From contig CM054116.1 of assembly GCA_028673005.1 (NCBI GenBank), positions 33,948,854 through 34,012,853 of the forward strand: a DNA stretch of 64,000 bases, written 5' to 3'. Positions 35,291 to 45,418 of this stretch are shown here, one piece after another; position 1 is the stretch's first letter; each line of letters starts with the position of its first letter. The DNA is from Tanypteryx hageni (taxonomy: Eukaryota > Arthropoda > Insecta > Odonata > Petaluridae). Position numbers and translations under genes: made by a program. Under the pieces are notes generated by a model. That model was not told the origin of the DNA and ran no database searches. It was given only the letters and a program-made list of their open reading frames with translations.

Positions 35291-35544
35291 ATCTATCAGA
35301 ATTTTAATCTTCCATGAAGTTAACATCACTGCAAATATCATTGTTGGAATAGAGGCATTGAAGCCACACTCGGATATTTCATTGACGGGAATGAAAGTAA
35401 TGATGACAAAACATATTGGACATGAATTATAGTTTGTGAAAAAAATATTAAGTTAATATAAAGTGAATTTCTTTTGCTAGTACTAGTTTAAATGTGGAAA
35501 TGGAAATGTGCCCTCTGAAGGGGAATCATCCTACATTCCGAATA

Positions 35545-36964
35545 TCTATACATCATCATCATAGGTAGTCTGTCCGTAGACAGGTCCATGATTATTCATG
35601 GTTAAACCTGGTTCTCCATATACTCCTATTTTCCGTTGTCCTCTTCATATCTTGATAACTCTCTTTCCCTTTCAAATTGTCTATCAGCTGAAACCTTTTC
35701 CTACATCTCCCTTTTTCCATCCAGTTTTCCTTCTAACAAGTCTTTAATCATACTCTCTCTCCTTAGGTAATGCCCAACCGAGTTTGCCTTCCTCTTTCTA
35801 TTAGTCTGTGTAATCATTCGCTTCTCTCCTACTATTTGTAGCACTTAATTGTTTTTCATCCTATCTATCCATTTTATCTTCAGCATTCTTCTCCAAGTCC
35901 ACATTTCAAAGCTTTCTAAGTATTTGATGTCATTTTTCCTTAGCGTGCATGTTTCTGCCCAGTACAAAGCTATACTCCATACATAGCATTTTATGAACTT
36001 CTTGCGGATATCTTCCTTTATATTCCCCGTAAGTAGGTGTTTCTTTATTCTGAAAGCCGCTTTAGCTTTTCCTATTCTAGTCCTGATCTTATCCGTACAT
36101 TTTGCTTCTCTTGTTATGATGCTTCCAAAGTATTTATAGTCTGAAATTTGTTCTAATGTCTTCCTCCAATACTTATGTTCAGATTCTTTTCTTTGCCTGA
36201 TATTCGAATGACCTGGGATTTTTCTGTATTTGTTGCCATACTGTATTTTCTACCCGTTATTACTAGTTTATTTATCATTTTCTGGAGTTCCTCTTCCTTT
36301 CTTGCTAGAAGTACTTGATCATCCGCATATTTTTCTGTTCTTATAATCCTTCCTCCAATTTTGAAATCTTCTGTGCCTTCTAATGCTTCTTGCATTAAAC
36401 TTCTCCATATGTATTGAATAAGGTCGGCGATAGGCAGCAGCCCTGTCTTACTCTACCGATATTTACTCCGTAGGTGTATGCGTTCTCCAACCTGACCTTT
36501 ACTACTTGATTCACATATAGATTTCTGATCAGTCTCCTGTCTTTCCAGTCTACACCTATATCCTTTAATATCTTCATCAACATTACCCAATTTACTCTAT
36601 CAAAGGCCTTCTGCCAGTCTACGAAACATACGCAGATATCTTAACTGTACTCTATTGCCCTTTCTGATATGATTCTAACTACCCCTATAGCATCTCTAGT
36701 TCCTCATCCTTTTCTGAAACTGAATTGATCTTCCCCTAGCATTTGTTCTGCCTTTTTCTCCAGCCTTTTATTAAGAATCCTGGTGATGATCTTCGAAGTG
36801 TGTGACAGAAGGCTTATCATTCTGTAGTCTTTACACTGTATTGCCTTAGGCTTCTTCTTTAGAGGGATCATTGTTACTTCTAGGAAATTCCAAGGCCACT
36901 CTCCCATGTCGTAAATCTTATTAATTAATTTCATGATCGCTTTTAGTCCTTCTGATTTCTCCAT
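35545..36964 (-). pseudogene. RTE-like reverse transcriptase fragment
   Basis: Reversed relative to the host gene. Frames read, from 36964 down: KSEGLKAIMKLINKIYDMGE, MIPLKKKPKAIQCKDYR, GEDQFSFRKG; then DIGVDWKDRRLIRNLYVNQV and GRVRQGCCLSPTLFN; the active site is YADDQ; then RKKFIKCYVWSIALYWAETC. It has several frameshifts and stops. The 3' tail is the short GATGATGATG repeat at about 35550-35561. It belongs to the same clade as the copy at 19892 but is a different family. The endonuclease half is absent. Confidence 0.82.
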
Positions 36965-37046
36965 ATATATTGAATAGGGTCGGCAATAGGCAGCAGCCCT
37001 GTCTTACTCCTCTACCGATATTTACTCTGCAGGTGTCCGCATTCTA
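36961..37046 (-). repeat. duplicated RT segment at the 5' edge of the RTE fragment
   Basis: This stretch repeats 36408-36490 with about 85-90% identity by eye: both contain 'AGGCAGCAGCCCTGTCTTAC' and 'CTACCGATATTTACTC' in the same orientation. It encodes the same VRQGCCL region, now placed upstream of a part of the gene that should precede it. So the fragment is rearranged, not simply 5' truncated. Confidence 0.7.
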
Positions 37047-37408
37047 TATCTATACATATCAACTTATATTTTGGTAAATGAAATTTTCATGTTAAAAAAA
37101 AATCTATGGACTGATTTGTTGCATATTTAATAATCAACAGTAGGAAACCGAATTTTCAATCTTTTCGGCATTGTTTGGTTCAAATCCCATATTTGTACAA
37201 TTATTCTAAGTAATTTTAAAATGCAATTCAAAATTATCCATCAAAAAAATCTCACGCAACAGCATCATTATGTTTTTATGATATGTAGAGAAATGGTAAA
37301 ATTATATAAAATAATCTATTGAAAATGAATTGTAATTCTGCAGTAATAGAACCTAAAGATTTGTATCTATGTGAACAATTTTTGAAAATTTCAAGATTAC
37401 ATAAAGAG

Positions 37409-37710
37409 CAGTGGTTTCCAAACGTTACCAAGTCAGGTCCCCCCTCCTTCTCCCACACGTAAGAAAACTGTTTTCGTGCCCCACTCTGTATCATGTTCAA
37501 TCACAATTAATACACATGCAATCACCATTAATATAACCACCTTAAAAATTAACATGGACGAAAATAATGCTTCTTAGCCCTCTGAGGGCTAGAATTTGAT
37601 GGCGGCATATTGTAAATCTCAAAATTGGGATGGCTAAACAGACAGTAAATATGTCAAATATTTTGTGCCTCTCCCCCAGGGAGGTGCATCCCACATTTTG
37701 GAAACCTATG
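37409..37710. mobile_element. 302-bp hAT-like MITE
   Basis: Left end CAGTGGTTTCCAAACG, right end (reversed) CATAGGTTTCCAAAATG: the terminal style of many hAT elements (CAGTGGTTCCCAAA). The flanking octamers, ATAAAGAG and GCATAGAG, agree at 5 of 8 positions, compatible with an old 8-bp target duplication. The interior, with GTCAGGTCCCCCCTCC and CTCCCCCAGGGAGGTGCATC, is noncoding. Confidence 0.6.
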
Positions 37711-39593
37711 GCATAGAGAATTTCTTGTTCAGTTCCTTGGCATGATGACTTATGCACATAATATCTGAACATTTGGTAATGGGACTAGAGGCATTGCACA
37801 GTTTGTTTTAATTCATGTTCTTATGGTTAAAGCAGGGAGCATCTGAAAAAATATGAAATAATAATTATTTGTGATGCAGTTATCTTGCTGTGAAAATAAC
37901 TGAAATGATACTGTGTTGTCACATGATCAACATACTCCATAGCTCAATATAACTTTTTAACTCCAATGCATTGGTACCAAATCTTCTGATTGGGAAACTG
38001 ATGAAGATGATGTAAGATGCTGTGGAACTTTGCATTAAGATTGTGATCTTTAAAAAATAGGTAATATTTTTACAAGAACTAACAAATTGGAAAGATCTAC
38101 TTGTAGTATCATAAATGAACTGCATGTAGATCACAAAAATGGACAAAACTCCATCTTTAATGGGATTTCTTTCATTCAACTTTGTCTTATATCCCCTTTG
38201 TAAACTTTAATAGGTGCTGTACATGAGGTAAAGTTGGCAAATTTCAAATGGTGCTATATCGAAAGTTATAAATATGTAAGAGCTATTCATTATTGCAAAA
38301 CTTTTCTTAAAAAATTTACGGATGAGTTTTTATGTAAAATCAAGAAATTCATTTTATTGATCCAAATATCATTTCTTGGCTCTTTTTTCTTCAACCATTA
38401 ACTAGCATTTGAGCAGCTGTACCTGAAATTCATTGGCTAAATCAACTGCTCCTAATGATTTAATTTTCTCAAGCTCTGATTCTAAATTATATGTTTGGGT
38501 CTTCTTAATACAGTGAATTTTATTTGAAATCATTTCTAGAACCTATGATATACTTTCTTCAAGAATACTTCTAAATGTAGGTGTCCCTTACAGTTTTACA
38601 TGCACTACCCTAGGCAAACTGAAATATTCTTTTTTGAAAATGTGAACACCTTGCTTTAATTGTAGCTGTCTTGATTTTAATTATATCTGCTTTGTAGCTT
38701 AAACATGTATAAGTTACCAATAATGAGTAGATATTAATTCTTTCTCTATAGTGAGCGTTGACAGCCATCTTACTCTAAACTGGCAGGAAGTGGAAGGAAT
38801 GGTAGCATAGTCATCACTTTGACCTCTACTTATGTGTCATTTGTGAAGATTCCATAGATAATCATTGTCTGTCATTTTTCTTCATTTCTTTATTGCCACA
38901 CGCTTAAAAAAACAATGGATTATTCATTTAGATTTCTACATATGCCTGTCATTCTCTCAGCAATCTAGTAATGATGATTATAAAAACAAAGATATAATAT
39001 ATGAATGAAAATGGGGCTTTTGTATTAATTTGTGATTTATTGTTGAAGTGTGGAATTGGCCCTCTATGAGATTATATTGATTTGAAAAAATTACATGAGA
39101 AATGCTGTAGGTTATTCATCAGTTCTATCAATTCATCAAAAATTTTCTTTTAGTATCTTGTGTTTGATGCATTGAAATGGAATTTTGGCATGTTCCTAAT
39201 TATTTTCTTCAGAATGACGTTTTCTCCGAGTTATATATGTTTGCAAGTTAAACCCAAGTTCAGATGCTGGTAGGTCCCCATTTTTATCTGTGAATTTCAA
39301 ACTTGTATGGGGAAAATTTCCTTATGATTACTTTAGAATGCAAAGTAGGATAATGCTTGCAATAGATTTTCCTAATCTTATTTATGCATTAGAGTGATTG
39401 CAAGGATGATTATTGTTCTCTTCTGAGAGAAGCTTGGCCTATGGATTATTACCATATCTTAAAATGGGAAGTGGCTGAGGAATCCTTCACATGTGATATA
39501 TCAACAGCTATGAACCCTTTAAATCCATAAGGCTATTGTAATTGATCATATACACATTTGATTAAATGTGAACTTGTTTTTGTGCATTTACAG
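37711..39593 (+). other. last part of the 12.3-kb intron, no recognised features
   Basis: AT-rich, no exon or transposon terminus supported on either strand, ending in the acceptor TGCATTTACAG for the last exon. Confidence 0.5.
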
Positions 39594-39778
39594 GAGAACC
39601 ACAAAGTATGCTTAACATTCTTGGATTGGTAAGGAAACCTTCCACTGATGAGTCCAGCAATGACATTCCTGACATAGATGACAAAGGTGAATTTACAATG
39701 AAGGCCATAAAGAGAACTAAAATCCCAGGAAAGGGGAATAGGAGAAAGGGAAAGAAAATGAATATTATGAAATTGTAA
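39594..39778 (+). CDS. ZNF280/POGZ-like zinc-finger protein, last coding exon and stop
   Basis: Acceptor TTTGTGCATTTACAG precedes the exon; the ORF ends with TAA at 39776-39778. It encodes 61 codons including the split one: EPQSMLNILGLVRKPSTDE, an acidic patch (NDIPDIDDKGE) and a very basic tail (KRTKIPGKGNRRKGKK) ending in KMNIMKL. A short leucine-rich motif followed by basic residues suggests a protein-contact site plus a nuclear or DNA-binding tail; this is inference. The ten exons together give exactly 1,797 coding bases (599 codons) before the stop, an internal check on every boundary. A possible poly(A) signal ATTAAA is at 39834-39839. Confidence 0.85.
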
Positions 39779-42497
39779 AAAGGATAAATATGCAACTAAA
39801 TTTAGGAACTAATGGGAATTGTTTTTAAATGTCATTAAAAACATTAATTTGTGTATATTTATGTAGAAGTATTTATATATAAAAATGCAATCTTTCTACA
39901 ATACACAAATTAAGCAAGCAATTTGAATAATGCGAACTTTATCCTTTGTGAAAGATTTTGGTAAATTCCTTCAACAACACAAATATATTAAATTCATGTT
40001 CTTTATATTTACTGAAAATATTTTACCATGGAGCTGCTATATTTAAATAAGAATTTCTATATATGTAAGTATAAAAGAAAAATTTCATTCATGGCACTCT
40101 AATCTGTATTTGCTTACTTTATTATAAATATATAAGTAAATAAGACCAATTTTATGCACATTGTCTTTTTTTATATAAATGTATTAAACAATCATTGACT
40201 AAGTTGAGAGGGTTGAATGATAACCATAAAATATTTTTGTTTGAGAATATAATTTTTATATGTGCTAAAAATAAGAGTAATAGCTTAAGATTTCTCAGTA
40301 TAATTTTTTGGTTTTCAATGTCTTCAGTTTTTAGAGTGATTAGTTTGAAACAAGTGCCTGCAAATTTTAACCTGTGAGCTTAAATTAAAAATTGCATTTT
40401 TATGAAATATTTTTAAAAGTAGGTCATGTTACGAAGAGTAAATTACTCTGAATCTTGTGAATTTTTCTCACATATTGTTCACGTATAAAATCCAAAAAAT
40501 GCAGATGCATATTGAAGTTGCAGTATTAGGCTTGTTTCTATTTACCATAAATATAGTCATTCTTTTATTCATTTATATATTTAGTAATGTATGTTTGTCT
40601 GAATTTTTCATTGTTTTTAATGGTCATTACGACATAAATTATTACTATTTCGCTTTGTCATTTTCAAGAAAATTGAAAAATATTATGTGAATGGTCTGAT
40701 ATGTGAGTCACAGCCATTTTTCATCTTACTGACCCACGCAAGGAATTGTAACTGGTTTAGTGCATTTACTGGCATAATTCTTACATATTTTTTGTGTCCG
40801 AAAATATCTGGTACAATGACAATGCCAGGACTGACCGGATTCAAGATTTTGTCTTCACTATTACTGAACCTCTTCACAATGCAGTTGCACATTTTATCAG
40901 AAAAAGTATACAGGATAGGGATGCCATTTTTATCAGTGATATGAAATATATTTTTCTAGTAAAAAGTGCTTGCATTCTGCAAGCATTTCAGATCACTTTG
41001 TTTATTTTTGATTAAAAAATCTCGTACCATAAAAGATTAACTTATGTAAAAAACACCAGCCATATTCAGCGTAGCACACCAAAGAAAAGAATCCCAAATA
41101 TGAAACGTCATGTGATTTAATGATATATATAGTAAAAAAGTGCTTGCATTGCAAGCATTTTGGTACACGTGAGGAGCAAAGCATTCTTGCTTACTGTTTG
41201 AAGCCAATCACTAAATCAAAAGAGTACTAAACATTAGTATCCTTTTGTTTTAGTTATATCGTAAGAAGCAGCAATATATAATGATGTCACGTTTTCTTGA
41301 ACCTTTTAAATGCCAGATATATTTTGCAGAATTTTTGTTCATTTTATGGAAAAATGACATATCTCATGAATTATTTGTACCAAAATGTTCAAATAAAAAG
41401 CATTTTATTGTAAAAATAATGAATTGCATACTTATGTTTTGTAGGGGAAAGAAACGTCAAAAAAATATTATGAAATATATACATCCGTGAGCCATTGCAT
41501 TTTTTGTGCCCATGCAGGCACATTTGGTGTTTAAAGTTTAAAGAAAAAAGTCTGTGGACATTCCCCTTTTTTGTTTATTTGAAAAATTCTTTTTGAATTT
41601 GAAAGCTCGATCAATCTATGACTTTTTCACATATTGGATTTTCCAAGTGGTTCATAGATTTTCTGCTGGGTGGCTTCAAAGTTGGTGAATTAAAAACTTT
41701 TAATGGTATTGTAGCCAAACTGCTGAAGCTAGAGGAGTGAAGTTTTCTCAGATGGGAAGGTCTAGAGAGGATCTACATTCCAATTGTGCGGGTTGCCCTC
41801 TCCCCAAAGGGAGAGGTCAAATATTTATTATTTGTATTTATGAGATTTTCAAAAATTTATTCTGGAGTGGGTTTGTTTTAGTAAAATACAGTTTTCAAGG
41901 TGTTTAAATTCCTCAAACACCCCACAGTTTTGCAAAATTTAGTTTAAGAATTAAAACAATTATCGCCAGTCAAAACGCAAAATAAAAGTGAAAATTACTC
42001 TTATAATGCTGAAAACAATTTACCGAAAATTCTAGACTTTTTGACAACATTGAAAAATGTAAAGAAATTTCAAGAAAACCTTTGCTGGTTATGACATCCA
42101 AAAGAAAAGCGAAAGTTAAAACCCAAAGAGTATGTTTCATTCGTTTTGGTCCCATGAGAATCTTGAAAGTTTTTAAGAAAATGTGCTTCCACCTCTTGCT
42201 TGTTACATATATTTGACCTAAAAATTTTAATTTTCAGTTACTTCAAATACAGTAAGTAGGTCTAAGTCTGTGGTGCAGCCTAAATTTGATGATGGATCAA
42301 TTAATGGATTTTGGAAAATGTGATTGGTTGATTGAAATATTTGAATTAAGAGAAAAATCATATTTGGATAGTTATGTAAATTATATTTACTATTTGAATA
42401 ACTTTTATTTTCAAAACATAAACCCTTTTAAACATGTTGACCTTTGTGGGACACCCAAATAGTGATGGCCACGGGTCATAGTTTGCTGACCACCAAT
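39779..42497 (+). other. 3' UTR and downstream sequence of the zinc-finger gene
   Basis: ATTAAA at 39834 is the first candidate poly(A) signal, and AATAAA occurs again near 41393 and 41983, so the mRNA end cannot be fixed. Two short hairpins stand out: TGCTTGCA-TTC-TGCAAGCA at about 40967-40985 and TGCTTGCA-T-TGCAAGCA at about 41141-41157, each preceded by AAAAGTGC. Just before the hAT element, GGGTCATAGTTTGCTGACCA at about 42474 looks like a decayed hAT end. Nothing else is recognised. Confidence 0.45.
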
Positions 42498-43150
42498 GTC
42501 TAGATCAGGGGTCGACAACTTTTTACTTTCTCCAAATGTAGTATAGGGGAAAGTATTGCTTACATGAAAAAAATCGATTTTGAGATTTCAATGGAAATAC
42601 ACATTTTGAGGTCCCCTGAATATGTTTTGACCGTTTTCTCGATGATATGTGTATGTGTGAGTCATGTGAGTTTTTTCTCTAACTCAAAAACTATTAATCA
42701 GGTCAATGTGAAATTTTATATTTAACATGTTTATGACAGTCACAAGAACTGATTAGTTTTTGGTAAATATCGATCAACCAGAAGTGGGTGTACTCTTGTC
42801 ACTTATTCGTTATTTTGAAATATTTGCTTTGATATTCAATATATGTAAAAACATATTGGAATAAAAGTTGTAGGAAATTTAATTTTCTACAATCTTTGTT
42901 TGAAACATTTTCCCATACAATTGTTTAAGAGATATTTATAAACTAATTTTTTAGCTGCCACAACCTATCAGCAACTATTGTTAACAATGCTTAGTTACGT
43001 CTCCTTTTTATTTTATTAATTGTTGGAGATTTCTGGTTACATCCAATATCAGAAGGCTACGGTATGAGTCTGTTTCTGTTCTTTAAGTCTTTAAATTTTT
43101 CTCGCAGTTCCTTAAGATATTCATTATCATTTAACCTATTTGGAATTTTT

Positions 43151-45107
43151 AGAAATTCTACATCTACAGTTTACCCTGCAAGCCACCGCAAGGGTGTGTG
43201 GCAGGGGGTGTATTAACACCAAGGGGAAAAATCCAAAATTAGACCTTGGTTTATGCCCCTACGCGAGGTTACTTTTGATCGCAAGTTTTATTCTGCTCAG
43301 CTATCGTTCTAGGGAAAAATGAGCCTTTGTATCTCTCTGTCCTACAGGCTATCTCTCTTATTTTACGAGGATGGTCCATTCTACCGATATAGGTGGGAGT
43401 TCTTATTATTTCTTTGACGTCGCTGGAGAAAGTACTCGTTCTAAATCTTTCAAGAAGTTTTAACCTAGCACGTGATCGGCGCTCAGCTAGTGGTTCCCAT
43501 CCTAAGTCCTGTATCAAGCCTGTAACGCTTTTATTTCTATCATAACAATTTTTGACGAATCTAGCAGCTTTTCGCTGCACTTTCTCTAACTCGGCGATTA
43601 ATCCTTTCTCGTACGGATCCCATATGCTCGACGCATACTCTAGCAGCAGTCTAACTAAAGAAAAGTAACATGTCTCTTTGACTTTTTCTTCGCTTTTACC
43701 TACTATCCGTTTGATGAATCCTAGTTTCTGCTTAGCTCTCCCGGATAAATTTCGTATGTGTGTGTCCCACGAGAGGTTGGTTGTTAAAATGACACCTAAG
43801 TATTTGACGGATTCGGCTAATTTTAGATGTATGCCTTCTATACTGTAATTCATCGCCTCAATTTCTTTGTTTCTCCAGAATCTCATGAGGGAACACTTAC
43901 CTAAGTTCAGCTCTAATTGCCACTCTTTACACCACTCGAGAATTGCATGTAGGTCGTTAGAAAGTAATGCTTGATCAGCAGGACTGTTAATCTCTCTGTA
44001 AACTACCGTATCATCCGCGAATAACTTGATTTTACTTGTATTAACATTATCTAAGTCATTTATGTATATAAGGAATAATAAAGGACCGATGACACTTCCC
44101 TGTGGAACACCGGAGGACACGCTGACCGAATCTGATTTAAATCCATCTATGACTACCATTTGTTCCCGATCATTGAGAAAGTCCCTGATCCACTCGATTA
44201 TCTTTCGATTTATTCCACAGGCTTGTAATTTTTTCAATAACTTAATATGAGGGACTTGATCGAATGCCTTCTTGAAGTCAAGAAAAACCGCGTCTAGCTG
44301 GGTCTTTCGATCACCGCATCGTAGTATATCATGTGCAAACAGAGCGAGCTGTGTTTCACAAGATCTTGCCTTCCTAAAACCGTGCTGATATTTACTGAGC
44401 AAGTCCTGGCTATCTAAGAAGTCCATCACAGAACTAACGATGATGTGCTCTAGAATCTTGCAAGATATTGAGGTTAGCGAAATCGGCCTGTAGTTTTCTC
44501 AGTCGTCTTTTTTCCCGCCTTTATGTAGCGGAGTTATAAATGCTAATTTCCATTCCTTAGGTATAACGCCATGACTAAGTGACTTACTGAAAACTGTTTC
44601 GAGATAAGGTGCTATTTCTAACGCTAATTCCTTTAATACTCTAGCTGGTATCTCTTCCGGTCCCGGGGATTTATTTGCATTGATGATTTTGAGTTGTTCT
44701 GCTATACCTTTCACTGATATAAGTATATCGTTCATCTTCTCTTCGCTTGGTTCAGGTAGATCGACCTTCCTTTTCTCCACTTCGGTCGTAAATACGCTTT
44801 GAAAAAATGAGTTTAACAAGTTTCCTTTATCAATGCTATCGTAAACTACCTCTCCTTTGTCGTTTCTTAATGGTGCTACGGTTTCGCGTCGATCTTGAAC
44901 TTCTCTAACATAAGACCAAAAGATTTTGGGATTTTCGTTTAGATGTTCACAGAGAATCTTTTTCTTAAAGTTCATTAATGCCTTGCGCATAATCTTTTTA
45001 GTCCAAGTCCGACAATTTCTGTACTTGTTTGAAATTGTATTTATTACCTCCTGTGACATATTATTTTTGGCGCATTTAAGTTTTGAGTGAAGCTTTCTAA
45101 TTATTAC
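43151..45107 (-). mobile_element. CR1/L2-like non-LTR retrotransposon, 5' truncated
   Basis: It splits the hAT sequence that elsewhere reads 'TTTTTAGAAATATTACAGG' (reverse of 23707-23725): TTTTTAGAAATTCTACAT remains on the left and ATTATTACATGTATGG on the right. The shared ATT-TACAT is probably its target duplication. On the minus strand the 3' end reads GCGGTGGCTTGCAGGGTAAA then CTGTAGATGTA, a short terminal repeat tail rather than poly(A). The 5' end is truncated in the linker before the RT domain, so the endonuclease is missing. Confidence 0.82.
43269..45107 (-). pseudogene. CR1/L2-like reverse transcriptase, one stop codon
   Basis: One frame from the truncated 5' edge to 43269, about 610 codons, is broken only by TGA at 44499-44501 (DD-stop-ENYRPISL). 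The order is: charged linker (NENPKIFWSYVREVQDRRET), SPGPEEIPARVLKELA, ITPLHKGG, ENYRPISLTSI, then KYQHGFRKARSCETQLALFA, FLDFKKAFDQVPH, SSGVPQGSVIGPLLFLIYIN, FADDTVVY (active site), LGVIL and the C-terminal WDPYEKGLIAELEKVQRKAA. All catalytic aspartates are present. The upstream 25 codons of the open frame (45108-45182) come from the hAT sequence and are not part of the element. A C-to-T change at a CpG is the likely origin of the stop. Confidence 0.88.
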
Positions 45108-45418
45108 ATGTATGGTGGCCACATCAGATTTTTGTGCATGGTGGACCACATTAGTACTTGTGAATGCCACATTGGAAGGCATGAGAGCTTCAGCAGGCTG
45201 GATTGGTGTTTAAATCAGAAGTTACCTTGAGATTATGTGGTCTTATGTTAGGGAAAATCAATTCTAATCAGTTTAATAGTGTTAAAAGGTTTTGAGACCA
45301 TAATTTTACTGAAAAATACGGAATTGTCCATGCTAAATTTTGCAGATCACCCTTTCATTATAGCATCGCAGGCAACATAAAGCGCACTCGGGAGCCACAT
45401 GCCATCCCTGGTCTAGAT

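Larger units (their letters stand above)
42506..45410. mobile_element. hAT transposon with 8-bp target duplication, interrupted by a retrotransposon
   Basis: Starts CAGGGGTCGACAAC and ends, reversed, CAGGGATGGCATG. It is flanked on both sides by GTCTAGAT (42498-42505 and 45411-45418), the 8-bp duplication made by hAT transposases. The left interior (42840-43150) contains, reversed, the 410-bp unit found in tandem at 23424-24060. The middle is displaced by the CR1/L2-like insertion 43151-45107. The hAT itself shows no transposase motifs, so it is nonautonomous. Confidence 0.85.
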
